Notes: generated from the sequence alone by a model not told the origin. A stretch of 10,070 bases of DNA from an uncultured Mycoplasmatota bacterium (GCA_900546245.1 URBY01000041.1:1-10070); one strand, 5' to 3'. Positions 1 through 6,561 are shown, numbered from the stretch's first letter. Numbers and translations are program-made.

Positions 1-185
1 CTATTTATTATTACTCCATTTTTTATTACTTCTTCTTTTGGTATACCAATTACTAGTTCTATTATTTCTGCGAGTACTTCTTTTTCTTCTGTTAATACTG
101 CTTTAAATACTGCATCAAATGTTTCCGGTATTACCTCTTTTTTTCTTAATTCTGGATTATTTGTATATCCTTTTATTGTAACCAA
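1..185 (-). CDS. N-terminal part of a probable Rpn / PD-(D/E)XK-nuclease-type transposase-like protein
   Basis: Open reading frame with no stop codon that runs off the left edge; about 61 codons are visible. I start it at TTG (183-185) because a strong AAAGGAGG lies just upstream (190-197). The gap is only about 4 nt and there is no in-frame ATG, so the start is uncertain. The visible protein has a short basic beginning, then a segment reading PETFDAVFKAVLTEEKEVLA followed by EIIELVIGIPKEEV. The layout D..FK..L...E...L...I...LGI resembles the N terminus of the Rpn/PDDEXK_2 family, whose members are nucleases with transposase-like annotation, often multicopy in gut Bacillota. The catalytic part lies outside the window, so activity cannot be judged. 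The gene follows glyQS after a terminator and is therefore probably a separate unit. The family assignment is pattern recognition only. Confidence 0.45.
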   Translation of the reverse strand, partial: MVTIKGYTNNPELRKKEVIPETFDAVFKAVLTEEKEVLAEIIELVIGIPKEEVIKNGVIIN

Positions 186-195
186 AATTCCTCCT

Positions 196-261
196 TTATT
201 TTTTGATAAAAGTTTTTCCCTTTTTTTCCTCCTTTCTACCAATAAAAAAAAACTCTTTCAT
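196..261 (-). CDS. possible 21-residue leader peptide upstream of the Rpn-like gene
   Basis: A short frame starts at ATG (259-261) and encodes MKEFFFIGRKEEKKGKTFIK plus one Lys before TAA (196-198). A GGAG (272-275) sits 10 nt upstream of the start, which is a little far. The stop lies 1 nt before the GGAGG that serves the next gene, so translation of the two could be coupled. The peptide is very basic and matches nothing I recognise. The region is short and A-rich, so this may be a chance frame. A second AAAGGAGG inside it (about 228-235) has no start codon at a sensible distance. Confidence 0.22.
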   Translation of the reverse strand: MKEFFFIGRKEEKKGKTFIKK

Positions 262-284
262 ATGTTATATTCTCCATTTGAAAG

Positions 285-300
285 TCAAATTCCCCTAAAA
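285..300 (-). repeat. copy 1 of a 16-bp direct repeat upstream of the Rpn-like gene
   Basis: The minus strand reads TTTTAGGGGAATTTGA, identical to 9813-9828. Both copies come just after a transcription terminator and just before a new gene. In both, a TATAAC/TATAAT hexamer follows exactly 15 nt after the shared block (here 264-269). A G4 run is rare in this AT-rich sequence, so chance identity is unlikely. The element could be part of a promoter or a binding site. Here it also begins a small hairpin, ATTTGA-CTT-TCAAAT. Function is not established. Confidence 0.5.
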
Positions 301-304
301 TTTT

Positions 305-334
305 AAAAAAAAATTACTATTTCTAGTAATTTTT
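305..334 (-). terminator. intrinsic terminator of glyQS
   Basis: On the minus strand an AAAATTACTA / TAGTAATTTT stem of about 10 bp with a GAAA loop (arms 324-333 and 310-319) begins about 14 nt after the glyQS stop. It leads directly into a run of nine T residues (305-313). The stem is AT-rich, as expected for this genome. The T run is on the correct side only for minus-strand transcription. Confidence 0.8.
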
Positions 335-347
335 AACACATTTCATA

Positions 348-1727
348 TTAAAATTCTATTTCATCATTTATATAATCTACTATTTCATCTACATTTAAAG
401 TAATTTGAGCCATTGTATCTCTATCCCTTACTGTAACTACTCCATTATTAATTGTTTCATCATCAATAGTTATACAAAATGGTGTACCAATAGCATCTTC
501 TCTTCTATATCTTTTACCAATGTTACCAGTTTCATCGTATGTACACATAAAATGTTTACTAAGCATTCTATATATTTCTTCTGCTTTTTCTTTATGAAAT
601 TTTTTAACAAGTGGTAAAACTGCAACTTTATATGGCGCAAGTGCTGGAGATAATTTCATTACTTCTCTAATGCTTCCATCCTCTAAAGTTTCTTCATTAT
701 ATGCATCACATAATACAGCAAGAGTTAATCTATCACATCCAACAGAAGGTTCAATTACATATGGAGTATATTTTTCATTTGTTTCAGGATCTAAATATTT
801 AAGTTCATTTTTAGAGTGATTTGAGTGAACTGTCAAATCATAATCTGTTCTATCAGCAATTCCCCAAAGTTCTCCCCATCCGTGAGGATATTTATATTCT
901 ATATCAGTTGTTGCCTTACTATAGAATACTAGTTCTTCTTTTTTATGTTCTCTAAGTCTTAAATTATCATTTTTTAATCCTAAATCATTTAAAAATTTAA
1001 CTGCATAATCTTGATAATATTTAAACCAATTTAAATCATCCCCTGGTTTGCAGAAAAATTCATATTCCATTTGTTCAAATTCTCTTGTTCTAAATGTAAA
1101 ATTACCTGGTGTAATTTCATTTCTAAATGCTTTACCTATTTGACCTATACCAAATGGTATTTTTGCTCTCATAGTTCTTTGTACATTTTGAAAATTAACA
1201 AATATACCTTGTGCTGTTTCTCCTCTTAAATATACTTTATTTTTAGTATCTTCAGTAACACCCATATGTGTTTCAAATAATAAATTAAATTGTCTTATAT
1301 TTGTAAAATCTGATGCTCCACATTTTGGACATTTAATTTTATTTTCTTTAATAAATTCTTCTAATTTTTCATTAGACCATCCATCACCAGTCTCTTGTCC
1401 ATCTGTAAATTCTTCTATTAATTTATCAGCACGAGCTCTTGATTTACATTTTTTGCAATCAATTAAAGGGTCTGAAAAACTAGATACATGCCCACTTGCT
1501 ACCCAAACTTCAGGATTCATAAGAATTGCAGCATCAAGTCCATATGAATTAGGACTTTCTTCTATAAATCTTTTCCACCAAGCCTTTTTTATATTATTTT
1601 TAAGTTCTACACCTAAAGGTCCATAATCCCAAGTATTAGCAAGTCCTCCATATATTTCACTTCCTTGGAATATAAATCCATATTGTTTACATACATTTAC
1701 TATTTTATCCATAGTTAGATTTTCCAT
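348..1727 (-). CDS. glyQS: glycine--tRNA ligase, dimeric (single-chain) class II type
   Basis: Charges tRNA-Gly with glycine in the cytoplasm; 459 residues, the usual length for the alpha2 enzyme (as opposed to the two-gene alpha2beta2 GlyQ/GlyS). The N terminus reads QYGFIFQGSEIYGGLANTWD, typical of the family. A VWVASGH segment at 74-80 precedes a zinc-binding insertion with CKKC (91-94) and CPKC (133-136). Class II motif 2 is at FRNE (201-204) with the following RTREFEQMEYEFF. Motif 3 is at GCDRL (330-334). The anticodon-binding domain starts around LAPYKVAVLPL (363-373). The ATG start has AAAGGAGG 8 nt upstream. The gene is transcribed alone from a promoter in the recO 3' end, controlled by a T-box leader for glycine and closed by a terminator. 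In Bacillus the corresponding position after recO is held by glyQ-glyS, so the enzyme type differs while the locus is kept. Confidence 0.97.
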   Translation of the reverse strand: MENLTMDKIVNVCKQYGFIFQGSEIYGGLANTWDYGPLGVELKNNIKKAWWKRFIEESPNSYGLDAAILMNPEVWVASGHVSSFSDPLIDCKKCKSRARADKLIEEFTDGQETGDGWSNEKLEEFIKENKIKCPKCGASDFTNIRQFNLLFETHMGVTEDTKNKVYLRGETAQGIFVNFQNVQRTMRAKIPFGIGQIGKAFRNEITPGNFTFRTREFEQMEYEFFCKPGDDLNWFKYYQDYAVKFLNDLGLKNDNLRLREHKKEELVFYSKATTDIEYKYPHGWGELWGIADRTDYDLTVHSNHSKNELKYLDPETNEKYTPYVIEPSVGCDRLTLAVLCDAYNEETLEDGSIREVMKLSPALAPYKVAVLPLVKKFHKEKAEEIYRMLSKHFMCTYDETGNIGKRYRREDAIGTPFCITIDDETINNGVVTVRDRDTMAQITLNVDEIVDYINDEIEF

Positions 1728-1747
1728 ATTATTTTCCTCCTTTAATT

Positions 1748-1881
1748 AAAAAAGACGATTCTTTATATTTTGTAAGGACTCATAAATTATGAGCGGTTCC
1801 ACCTTACTTATTCTTTATAAGAATCATCTTTAGGTTATATAGCTGTTTAAGTTTCCACACTTAGTCATCGCTTTTTTTATC
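1748..1881 (-). promoter_or_regulatory. compact glycine T-box riboswitch leader of glyQS
   Basis: The minus strand carries the T-box signature AGGTGGAACCGC (1793-1804). UGGA would pair with a UCCA 3' end, and U is the usual discriminator base of tRNA-Gly. The antiterminator is visible: GTAAGG (1802-1807) pairs with CCTTAC (1772-1777), enclosing the T-box bulge and the hairpin CTCATAATTTATGAG (1779-1793). AAAGATGATTCT (1820-1831) can pair over 12 bp (one G-U) with AGAATCGTCTTT (1751-1762), followed by TTT, giving a terminator-like end with six U. No anti-Shine-Dalgarno is seen, so control is probably by transcription attenuation. The Stem I region is very short: AGC/GCT plus TAAGT/ACTTA (1841-1872), with GGA, a glycine codon, in a six-base loop (1853-1858). 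The T-box call is firm; the Stem I model is my inference. Confidence 0.88.
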
Positions 1882-1887
1882 AAATTC

Positions 1888-1917
1888 ATTATAACATATT
1901 TTATTTTTATATGTATA
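1888..1917 (-). promoter_or_regulatory. SigA-type promoter of the glyQS T-box transcript
   Basis: Minus strand TATACA (1912-1917), 18 nt, then TATAAT (1888-1893) with an extended TGT just before it (1894-1896). The -35 box lies within the last codons and stop of recO. The predicted transcription start is near 1880-1881, giving a leader of about 154 nt ahead of the glyQS ATG. An imperfect palindrome, ACATAT...ATATGT, spans the spacer; its meaning is unclear. Confidence 0.65.
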
Positions 1918-2644
1918 CATTTTTTATCGATTTTAAGAAATTTTTACTTTTCAAGTAAAGTCCACTATATCTATCATAGTATTCATTTATAAAATCATCT
2001 ATCTCTTTTCTTGTATTATTTGATAATTTTATTTTACTTATTTTAGATATATCTACATGATAAAGTTTTCTTAAAACATTTATTGTTTTTTTATCTACTA
2101 TTTTTTCATTAGTATGACAATTTGCGCATACAAATCCACCCTTACTAGTAGAAACTGTAATAGCGCTAGGTCTTCCACATACTGCACATGAATCTAGTAC
2201 AGGTTTTATACCTAAATAATCTAAATATTTAAGTTCTAGTATATTTGTTATTATTATTGGATCATACCCATCTTCTATTTTTAGTAGAGTTTCTTCTAGT
2301 AACTTAAAAATATCTTTTTCATTAGTTTGTTTTAAAACCTGAGAAGTAAGTTCTAGTAAAAAAGAAGCATAACTTATTTTTAATAAATCTTTTTTTATTT
2401 CAGTAAAAGGATTTATTACATCTGCGCATACTAAAGTAGATAATTTTCCTTTTTTATAATATATTTGAAAAATTGCATAAGTTAATTTTGTTGTTACACT
2501 TCTAATAGGACTTTTAATTGATTTAGCACCTTTTGCGATTACACTAATTATTCCATATTCTTCTGTAAATATATTTAAAAGTTTACTTGTTTCGCTATAT
2601 GCATTTTCACTAATTATTATCCCTTTTACTTTCGTTATCTCCAA
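1907..2644 (-). CDS. recO: DNA repair protein RecO
   Basis: RecO acts in the RecFOR pathway, loading RecA onto SSB-coated single-stranded DNA and promoting annealing. The 245-residue product is normal length. The N-terminal OB fold covers about residues 1-80, with the typical opening of strand VKGIIISENAYSETSKLLNI and then EEYGIISVIAKGA. A helical domain follows, with a zinc site at CAVC (153-156) and CANC (173-176). The start is TTG (2642-2644), preceded by AAGGAAG about 11 nt upstream. No better start gives the family N terminus. The start lies inside yqzL, with a 35-nt overlap, and order era-yqzL-recO-glycyl synthetase is the standard Bacillota arrangement. Its 3' end carries the glyQS promoter. 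Confidence 0.95.
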   Translation of the reverse strand: MEITKVKGIIISENAYSETSKLLNIFTEEYGIISVIAKGAKSIKSPIRSVTTKLTYAIFQIYYKKGKLSTLVCADVINPFTEIKKDLLKISYASFLLELTSQVLKQTNEKDIFKLLEETLLKIEDGYDPIIITNILELKYLDYLGIKPVLDSCAVCGRPSAITVSTSKGGFVCANCHTNEKIVDKKTINVLRKLYHVDISKISKIKLSNNTRKEIDDFINEYYDRYSGLYLKSKNFLKSIKNVYI

Positions 2645-2741
2645 GATACTCTACTTCCTTTTCTTGCATTTCTTTAAATTTTAAGAAATATTCTATTTTT
2701 CCTGTCATTTTAAATAAAGACCAAACATCATTCTTATTCAT
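2610..2741 (-). CDS. yqzL: YqzL family small protein
   Basis: A 43-residue frame beginning MNKNDVWSLFKMTGKIEYFL. It matches the YqzL pattern I know from Bacillus, with W-x-LF-x-x-TG-x-I-x-x-[YF]-L followed by a Lys/Glu-rich tail, at the usual family length of under 50 residues. It sits between era and recO exactly as in B. subtilis. ATG (2739-2741) is preceded by AGGTGAT about 4 nt upstream. The 3' third overlaps the recO start in another frame, which would couple their translation. Function is unknown in the family; no catalytic residues are apparent. Confidence 0.85.
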   Translation of the reverse strand: MNKNDVWSLFKMTGKIEYFLKFKEMQEKEVEYLGDNESKRDNN

Positions 2742-2779
2742 ATTATCACCTATTTATATAATGATGCCTTTAAAAATTT

Positions 2780-3661
2780 TTATTCATTATTAAAACCAAA
2801 TTCTGTTAAATATTTATCTTTTTCTCTCCAGTTATTAACTGTCTTAACAAATAATTCAAGATATACTTTTTTACCTACTAATTCTTCTATATCTTTTCTT
2901 GCTTCTATTCCTATTTCTTTTATCATAGAACCAGAATGACCTACAAGTATTCTTTTTATTCCTTCTCTTTCAACTATTATAAGTACATTAATATGAATGC
3001 TATTTTTTTCTTCTTCATATTTTTCAAGTACACACGTTACTGCATGTGGTACTTCTTCATGAGTTAAATTAAGTACTTTTTCTCTAACTATTTCTGATAC
3101 CATAAAGTTAATACTTTTATCTGTATAATAATCTTCACTATAGTATCTTTCACCTTCATCTAAATACTTTTTAATAGTTTTTATTAAATCATCAATATTA
3201 TCTTTCTTTAAAGCTGATATTGGAATAATTTCTTTAAAATCAAATAACTTATTATATTCTTCAATCATTGGAAATAAATTTTCTTTTTTTATTCTATCTA
3301 CTTTATTTAACACTAAAAATACATTAGAATCTACTTCTTTTAATTTTTCAAGTATGAATTTATCACCTTTACCTATTTTCTCTGTAGCATCTACCATAAA
3401 TAATATAACATTAGTATCTTCAATCGAATAATAAGATTGAGAGTTCATATACTTACCTAATTTATGCATTGGTTTATGAATACCTGGAGTATCTATAAAT
3501 ATTATTTGTGAATCATCATCATTATATATTCCTTGAATATTATTTCTTGTTGTATGTGCTTTATCTGATACAATTGCAACTTTACTACCAATAATACTGT
3601 TAATTAATGTACTTTTACCAGCATTTGGTCTACCTACTATTGATACAAATCCTACTTTCAT
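2780..3661 (-). CDS. era: GTPase Era, 16S rRNA-binding ribosome assembly factor
   Basis: Era binds the 3' end of 16S rRNA and helps mature the 30S subunit. The product is 293 residues, normal for the family. The G domain shows G1 GRPNAGKS (10-17), the switch Thr pair TT (37-38), G3 DTPG (57-60), G4 NKVD (119-122) and G5 SAL (149-151). The C-terminal KH domain has its GxxG loop in GHSGSMIKEIG (241-251), followed by the family's VYLELFVKTVNNWREK. ATG overlaps the cdd stop as ATGA (3658-3661), with GAGGAT six nt upstream inside cdd, so the two are translationally coupled. No oddities were seen. Confidence 0.98.
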   Translation of the reverse strand: MKVGFVSIVGRPNAGKSTLINSIIGSKVAIVSDKAHTTRNNIQGIYNDDDSQIIFIDTPGIHKPMHKLGKYMNSQSYYSIEDTNVILFMVDATEKIGKGDKFILEKLKEVDSNVFLVLNKVDRIKKENLFPMIEEYNKLFDFKEIIPISALKKDNIDDLIKTIKKYLDEGERYYSEDYYTDKSINFMVSEIVREKVLNLTHEEVPHAVTCVLEKYEEEKNSIHINVLIIVEREGIKRILVGHSGSMIKEIGIEARKDIEELVGKKVYLELFVKTVNNWREKDKYLTEFGFNNE

Positions 3662-4044
3662 TTTAAATCCTCTTCATCAAATGGATATGGACATAATTCT
3701 TCTACTGTATGAACTATTTCATCACCATTTGGATTCATTGCAATTATCATCTTATCTTTTTCAAAAAACTCTTGAATAACTTGTCTACATATCATACAGC
3801 TCATACCAATTTTTTCATTATCACACATAACATACATTTTTTCAAAATCATGTTTTTTATATCCAGCACTTATTGCAGATACAATTGCACTTCTTTCTGC
3901 GCATATAGTGCCTCCATATGAAGCATTTTCTACATTTACTCCATTAAATTCTGTACCATCTTTCATTAATGCAATAGCCGCTACTCTAAATTTAGAATAA
4001 GGACTATAACTATTATTTAATAACTCTAATAATTTTTCTTTCAT
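3658..4044 (-). CDS. cdd: cytidine deaminase
   Basis: Pyrimidine salvage: deaminates cytidine and deoxycytidine to uridine and deoxyuridine in the cytosol, as a small zinc enzyme. The length of 128 residues fits the homotetrameric type. Substrate-binding NVEN is at 37-40. The zinc and catalytic motif CAER has Cys48 and Glu50. The second zinc pair is Cys83 and Cys86 in MSCMICRQ. The usual form of this motif is PCGxCRQ, so Ser replaces the expected Pro and Met the Gly; the metal ligands are intact and activity is expected. The C terminus LCPYPFDEEDL also fits the family. The gene starts just after ybeY; dgkA, which normally lies between them, is absent. GGAG about 12 nt upstream is a weak ribosome binding site. 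Confidence 0.96.
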   Translation of the reverse strand: MKEKLLELLNNSYSPYSKFRVAAIALMKDGTEFNGVNVENASYGGTICAERSAIVSAISAGYKKHDFEKMYVMCDNEKIGMSCMICRQVIQEFFEKDKMIIAMNPNGDEIVHTVEELCPYPFDEEDLK

Positions 4045-4045
4045 A

Positions 4046-4483
4046 TTATCTATTTACTCCATATTCTTTTAATATTTCATTTTGAAGTGAAAACATTTTT
4101 ATTTCATCTTCTTTTTCCATATGATCATATCCAAGTAAATGTAAAAAACCATGTACTGTCAAGAAAGACAATTCTCTTTTTAAAGAATGACCATATTCTT
4201 CTGCTTGTGATTTTGCTTTATCTATTGAAATATAAATATCACCAAGCACTCTTACAAAAGAATTACATGTTTCATCATCATTTAAAGCAAAACTAATTAC
4301 ATCTGTTTCTCTGTCAATATTTCTATATGTTTTATTTATTTCATGTATTTTTTCATTATCTACTATAATTACATTAAATTCAGAATCTTCTTCACCCATA
4401 TATTTAGCCATAAATTTAATTAAATCTGGTAGTTCATCTATTTCTTTTAGTTTTTCATTTGTTTCATTAAATACTTCTGTCAT
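4046..4483 (-). CDS. ybeY: endoribonuclease YbeY (16S rRNA maturation factor)
   Basis: A metal-dependent single-strand endoribonuclease involved in 16S rRNA 3' processing and 70S quality control. With the start at ATG 4481-4483 the protein has 145 residues, normal for the family. The zinc triad is in HGFLHLLGYDH (His111, His115, His121), and TDVISF (60-65) and the YRN Arg54 are also conserved features. I reject a longer frame reaching 4537 because its extra 18 residues (IFDLYKLF-like) lack a ribosome binding site and overlap the previous gene. The chosen ATG overlaps the VanZ-like stop as ATGA and has GGGGGAT upstream. It is coupled to its neighbour and followed at once by cdd. phoH, its usual upstream partner, is missing. 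Confidence 0.95.
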   Translation of the reverse strand: MTEVFNETNEKLKEIDELPDLIKFMAKYMGEEDSEFNVIIVDNEKIHEINKTYRNIDRETDVISFALNDDETCNSFVRVLGDIYISIDKAKSQAEEYGHSLKRELSFLTVHGFLHLLGYDHMEKEDEIKMFSLQNEILKEYGVNR

Positions 4484-5097
4484 CTTAAAATCCCCCATAA
4501 TGAATAATTTGTATAAATCAAAAATATTATAACACATAATATAATCGTAAGTATATTTTTAAATAAATCAGTTGAAAAAAATGCTGGTAAATGACTTTCT
4601 AAAGTATCACATATAATAAATATTAAATATCCTATAAAACCACCTACAACATTTAATATAATATCATCTATATCAAATGTTCTTCCAATTTTTAATTGTG
4701 TATATTCTATTACACCTGATGTAACTAATGATATAAATAATATTGGTGTTACCTTCCTTGTTTTCATTATATATGAAACAAAAAGACCAAACGGTACAAA
4801 TAAAAGTATATTACCAAGTATATTTCTCATAAAAACTTTTGATCCAACTTTATATCTTAGTATTTCCTTAAATGGGATAAAATTATTCGTTCCATAATTT
4901 ACATCTTGGAATGTTACTACATAAAATAAAAGCATCGCATAAATTAAAAAGGCAAGCATAAATAGTTCTTTATAAAGTACAAATTTATCTTTATGCACTA
5001 CTAAATATGTTATTCTGATTGTTACTATTACTACTGTAAATATTAAAAGCATTGGCCAGTTGTTACTAACTGCATCCTTTAGTGTTTGTTCTATCAT
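4480..5097 (-). CDS. VanZ-family membrane protein
   Basis: 205 residues with about five to six hydrophobic membrane segments (roughly 14-33, 43-62, 92-110, 117-134, 145-163, 181-197). Family signatures are NFIPFKEI (72-79), NILGNILLFVPFG (92-104), a Glu131...Gln134 pair on one helix and R-x-FDIDDIILN (139-149). These match the VanZ family, named after the teicoplanin-resistance accessory protein; the function of most members is unknown, so no resistance role should be assumed. ATG is preceded by AAGGAG at 8 nt. The stop overlaps the ybeY start by 4 nt, so it belongs to this operon, in the position usually taken by phoH and pgpH. Confidence 0.88.
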   Translation of the reverse strand: MIEQTLKDAVSNNWPMLLIFTVVIVTIRITYLVVHKDKFVLYKELFMLAFLIYAMLLFYVVTFQDVNYGTNNFIPFKEILRYKVGSKVFMRNILGNILLFVPFGLFVSYIMKTRKVTPILFISLVTSGVIEYTQLKIGRTFDIDDIILNVVGGFIGYLIFIICDTLESHLPAFFSTDLFKNILTIILCVIIFLIYTNYSLWGILR

Positions 5098-5111
5098 TTT
5101 ATTACTCCTTA

Positions 5112-6257
5112 CTATTCTTCTGTTATAGGCTCTATTTTTTCTTCTTTCCCTATTTCTTCATAACATGTTATAAACATATCTAATACTATTTTACTATCTT
5201 TTTGATAAAAATTCAAAGTTTTTTCATCAAGTATGTATTCATCATTATCAAGTGATTGTAAAATCTTTTCTTTAACTTTTTCCTTAGCCTTTATTTTTGC
5301 TTCGTTTATGTTATAAGTATCATTTATAATTTTTATTTCTTTTTGATTTTCTATTCCAACTTCAAATGGTACTAATCTATTTTTTAAACTAAAAATTTTC
5401 TTTCTTTCAAAGTTTTTATATTTATTTCTTGAAATATAATCTTTTCCTATTTTTATATAAAAACTCCTTTTATTATTATTTGTATATTTTTTCTCAGTAT
5501 ACTTTAAAGGAAACTCTATAGACACATCATACCATACTTCTGCATAAACTTTTCCTTTAGCGTGAACATATTTTTTTACTTCTTCATCTTTTGTTATCGC
5601 ACCACTTATTATTACATCACCTTTATTTACATAAGTATTAGGTTCAACCATTTTTAATCCATCTTCCGCATATATTTTTTTTATTACACCTGATTTTTTC
5701 GCAACAACATTTGTATACTCAGTACTTATATTATTATTTTGTTTTTTTCTTTCAACAATTTTTACCTCATATTTAGTACCAATATCAGTTATTTCTATCC
5801 ATTCAATACTATCTTTATATTTATCTGTAATTTTCTTTTTTATTTTTTCTATAGAATCATATGATTTTTTTAAATGATATTTTTTTATTCCATAACCATC
5901 TAATTCTTTAATTATTTTTTCACTTAAATCTTTATTCATACTTATTATATTTACACTAAAAATTGTATTTGATAAATAAATTAAAAATAAAAGACCAAGT
6001 ATTGCCATTATTATAAATACTTTATTTTTATTTAATTCTTCTTTAAATTTTAAATACCCTTCATTACTTATTATGGTAAGAGTATATATTGATTTTATTT
6101 TATTTAAATTTTCATAGTCTTTACTATTTATTTTAATTATTATTTCTTTATTTGATATTCTTTCTATTTTTAAAAGGTTAATATTATTTTTTTTACATCT
6201 AAGAATAAATTTTTCTATTATTTTTCCTTCTACTTTTATTATTAAATAACTATTCAT
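5112..6257 (-). CDS. yqfD: sporulation protein YqfD
   Basis: 381 residues. The N-terminal cytoplasmic part (about 1-78) opens with MNSYLIIKVEGKIIEKFI, then comes one membrane helix around 80-100 (VFIIMAILGLLFLIYLSN), then a long, Lys-rich outside domain. This layout and the tandem position after yqfC identify the YqfD family, needed for sporulation in Bacillus and Clostridium. I start at ATG 6255-6257 because GAGGGAG lies 3 nt upstream. A longer TTG frame from 6293 has no such site and runs deep into yqfC. The gene overlaps the yqfC end by 8 nt. The domain near VVAKKSGVIKKIYAEDG and VNKGDVIISGAI looks like a biotinyl/lipoyl-type hairpin fold, as in other YqfD proteins. Its biochemical role is unknown. 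Confidence 0.9.
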   Translation of the reverse strand: MNSYLIIKVEGKIIEKFILRCKKNNINLLKIERISNKEIIIKINSKDYENLNKIKSIYTLTIISNEGYLKFKEELNKNKVFIIMAILGLLFLIYLSNTIFSVNIISMNKDLSEKIIKELDGYGIKKYHLKKSYDSIEKIKKKITDKYKDSIEWIEITDIGTKYEVKIVERKKQNNNISTEYTNVVAKKSGVIKKIYAEDGLKMVEPNTYVNKGDVIISGAITKDEEVKKYVHAKGKVYAEVWYDVSIEFPLKYTEKKYTNNNKRSFYIKIGKDYISRNKYKNFERKKIFSLKNRLVPFEVGIENQKEIKIINDTYNINEAKIKAKEKVKEKILQSLDNDEYILDEKTLNFYQKDSKIVLDMFITCYEEIGKEEKIEPITEE

Positions 6258-6501
6258 TTTCTCCCTCAAAAATAATTTCATTATAATTTCCAAGTATTAG
6301 TACTTCACTACTTAACATTTTGTTAATAGAAAGATTTTTACCTTTAATAGTTATTTTTTCTTTATTATTATATATAACTATTTCATAGTTTTCTATTTTT
6401 CCTATATTAGTAAAATTTTCAATATCTATCATATTTTTCTTAATAGTTATCTTAAATTCTTTTTGATATATATAGTTTCTTAAGTTACTAGTATGTTTCA
6501 T
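6250..6501 (-). CDS. yqfC: sporulation protein YqfC (YabP/YqfC family)
   Basis: 83 residues when started at ATG 6499-6501, which has AGGGTGAT 7 nt upstream. Extending to a GTG at 6513 would use part of that binding site as coding sequence. The protein is a small, beta-rich domain with repeated short hydrophobic strands such as NYEIVIYN, KITIKGKNLSI and VLILGNYNEIIFEGE. These fit the YabP/YqfC family of mother-cell sporulation proteins. Similarity is moderate by eye, but the tandem with yqfD makes the assignment firm. It follows yqeY after a terminator-like hairpin, so it may be read by leak-through or from an unrecognised promoter; a TATAAT (within 6519-6530) has no convincing -35 box. Confidence 0.87.
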   Translation of the reverse strand: MKHTSNLRNYIYQKEFKITIKKNMIDIENFTNIGKIENYEIVIYNNKEKITIKGKNLSINKMLSSEVLILGNYNEIIFEGENE

Positions 6502-6529
6502 AAACAATATCACCCTAGTAAATTATATG

Positions 6530-6561
6530 AAAAAATATAAGACTTAAGACATCTTATATTT
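6530..6561 (-). terminator. intrinsic terminator or attenuator at the end of yqeY
   Basis: On the minus strand AAATATAAGA (6552-6561) pairs over 10 bp with TCTTATATTT (6533-6542) around a 9-base loop, running into six T residues (6530-6535). It overlaps the yqeY stop codon. Since sporulation and ribosome genes follow with no clear promoter, it may only reduce read-through. Confidence 0.68.

Noticed and set aside
4484..4537. 18-residue N-terminal extension of YbeY
   Set aside because: No ribosome binding site, overlaps the VanZ-like gene by 58 nt, and the extra residues are not part of the family; the ATGA overlap at 4480-4483 is the better start.
4480..5097. Glycopeptide resistance determinant
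   Set aside because: Only the VanZ family fold is present, with no vanHAX or regulator; most VanZ-family proteins are not linked to resistance.
6258..6293. Longer yqfD starting with TTG inside yqfC
   Set aside because: ATG 6255-6257 has GAGGGAG next to it and gives the family-like start MNSYLIIKVEG.
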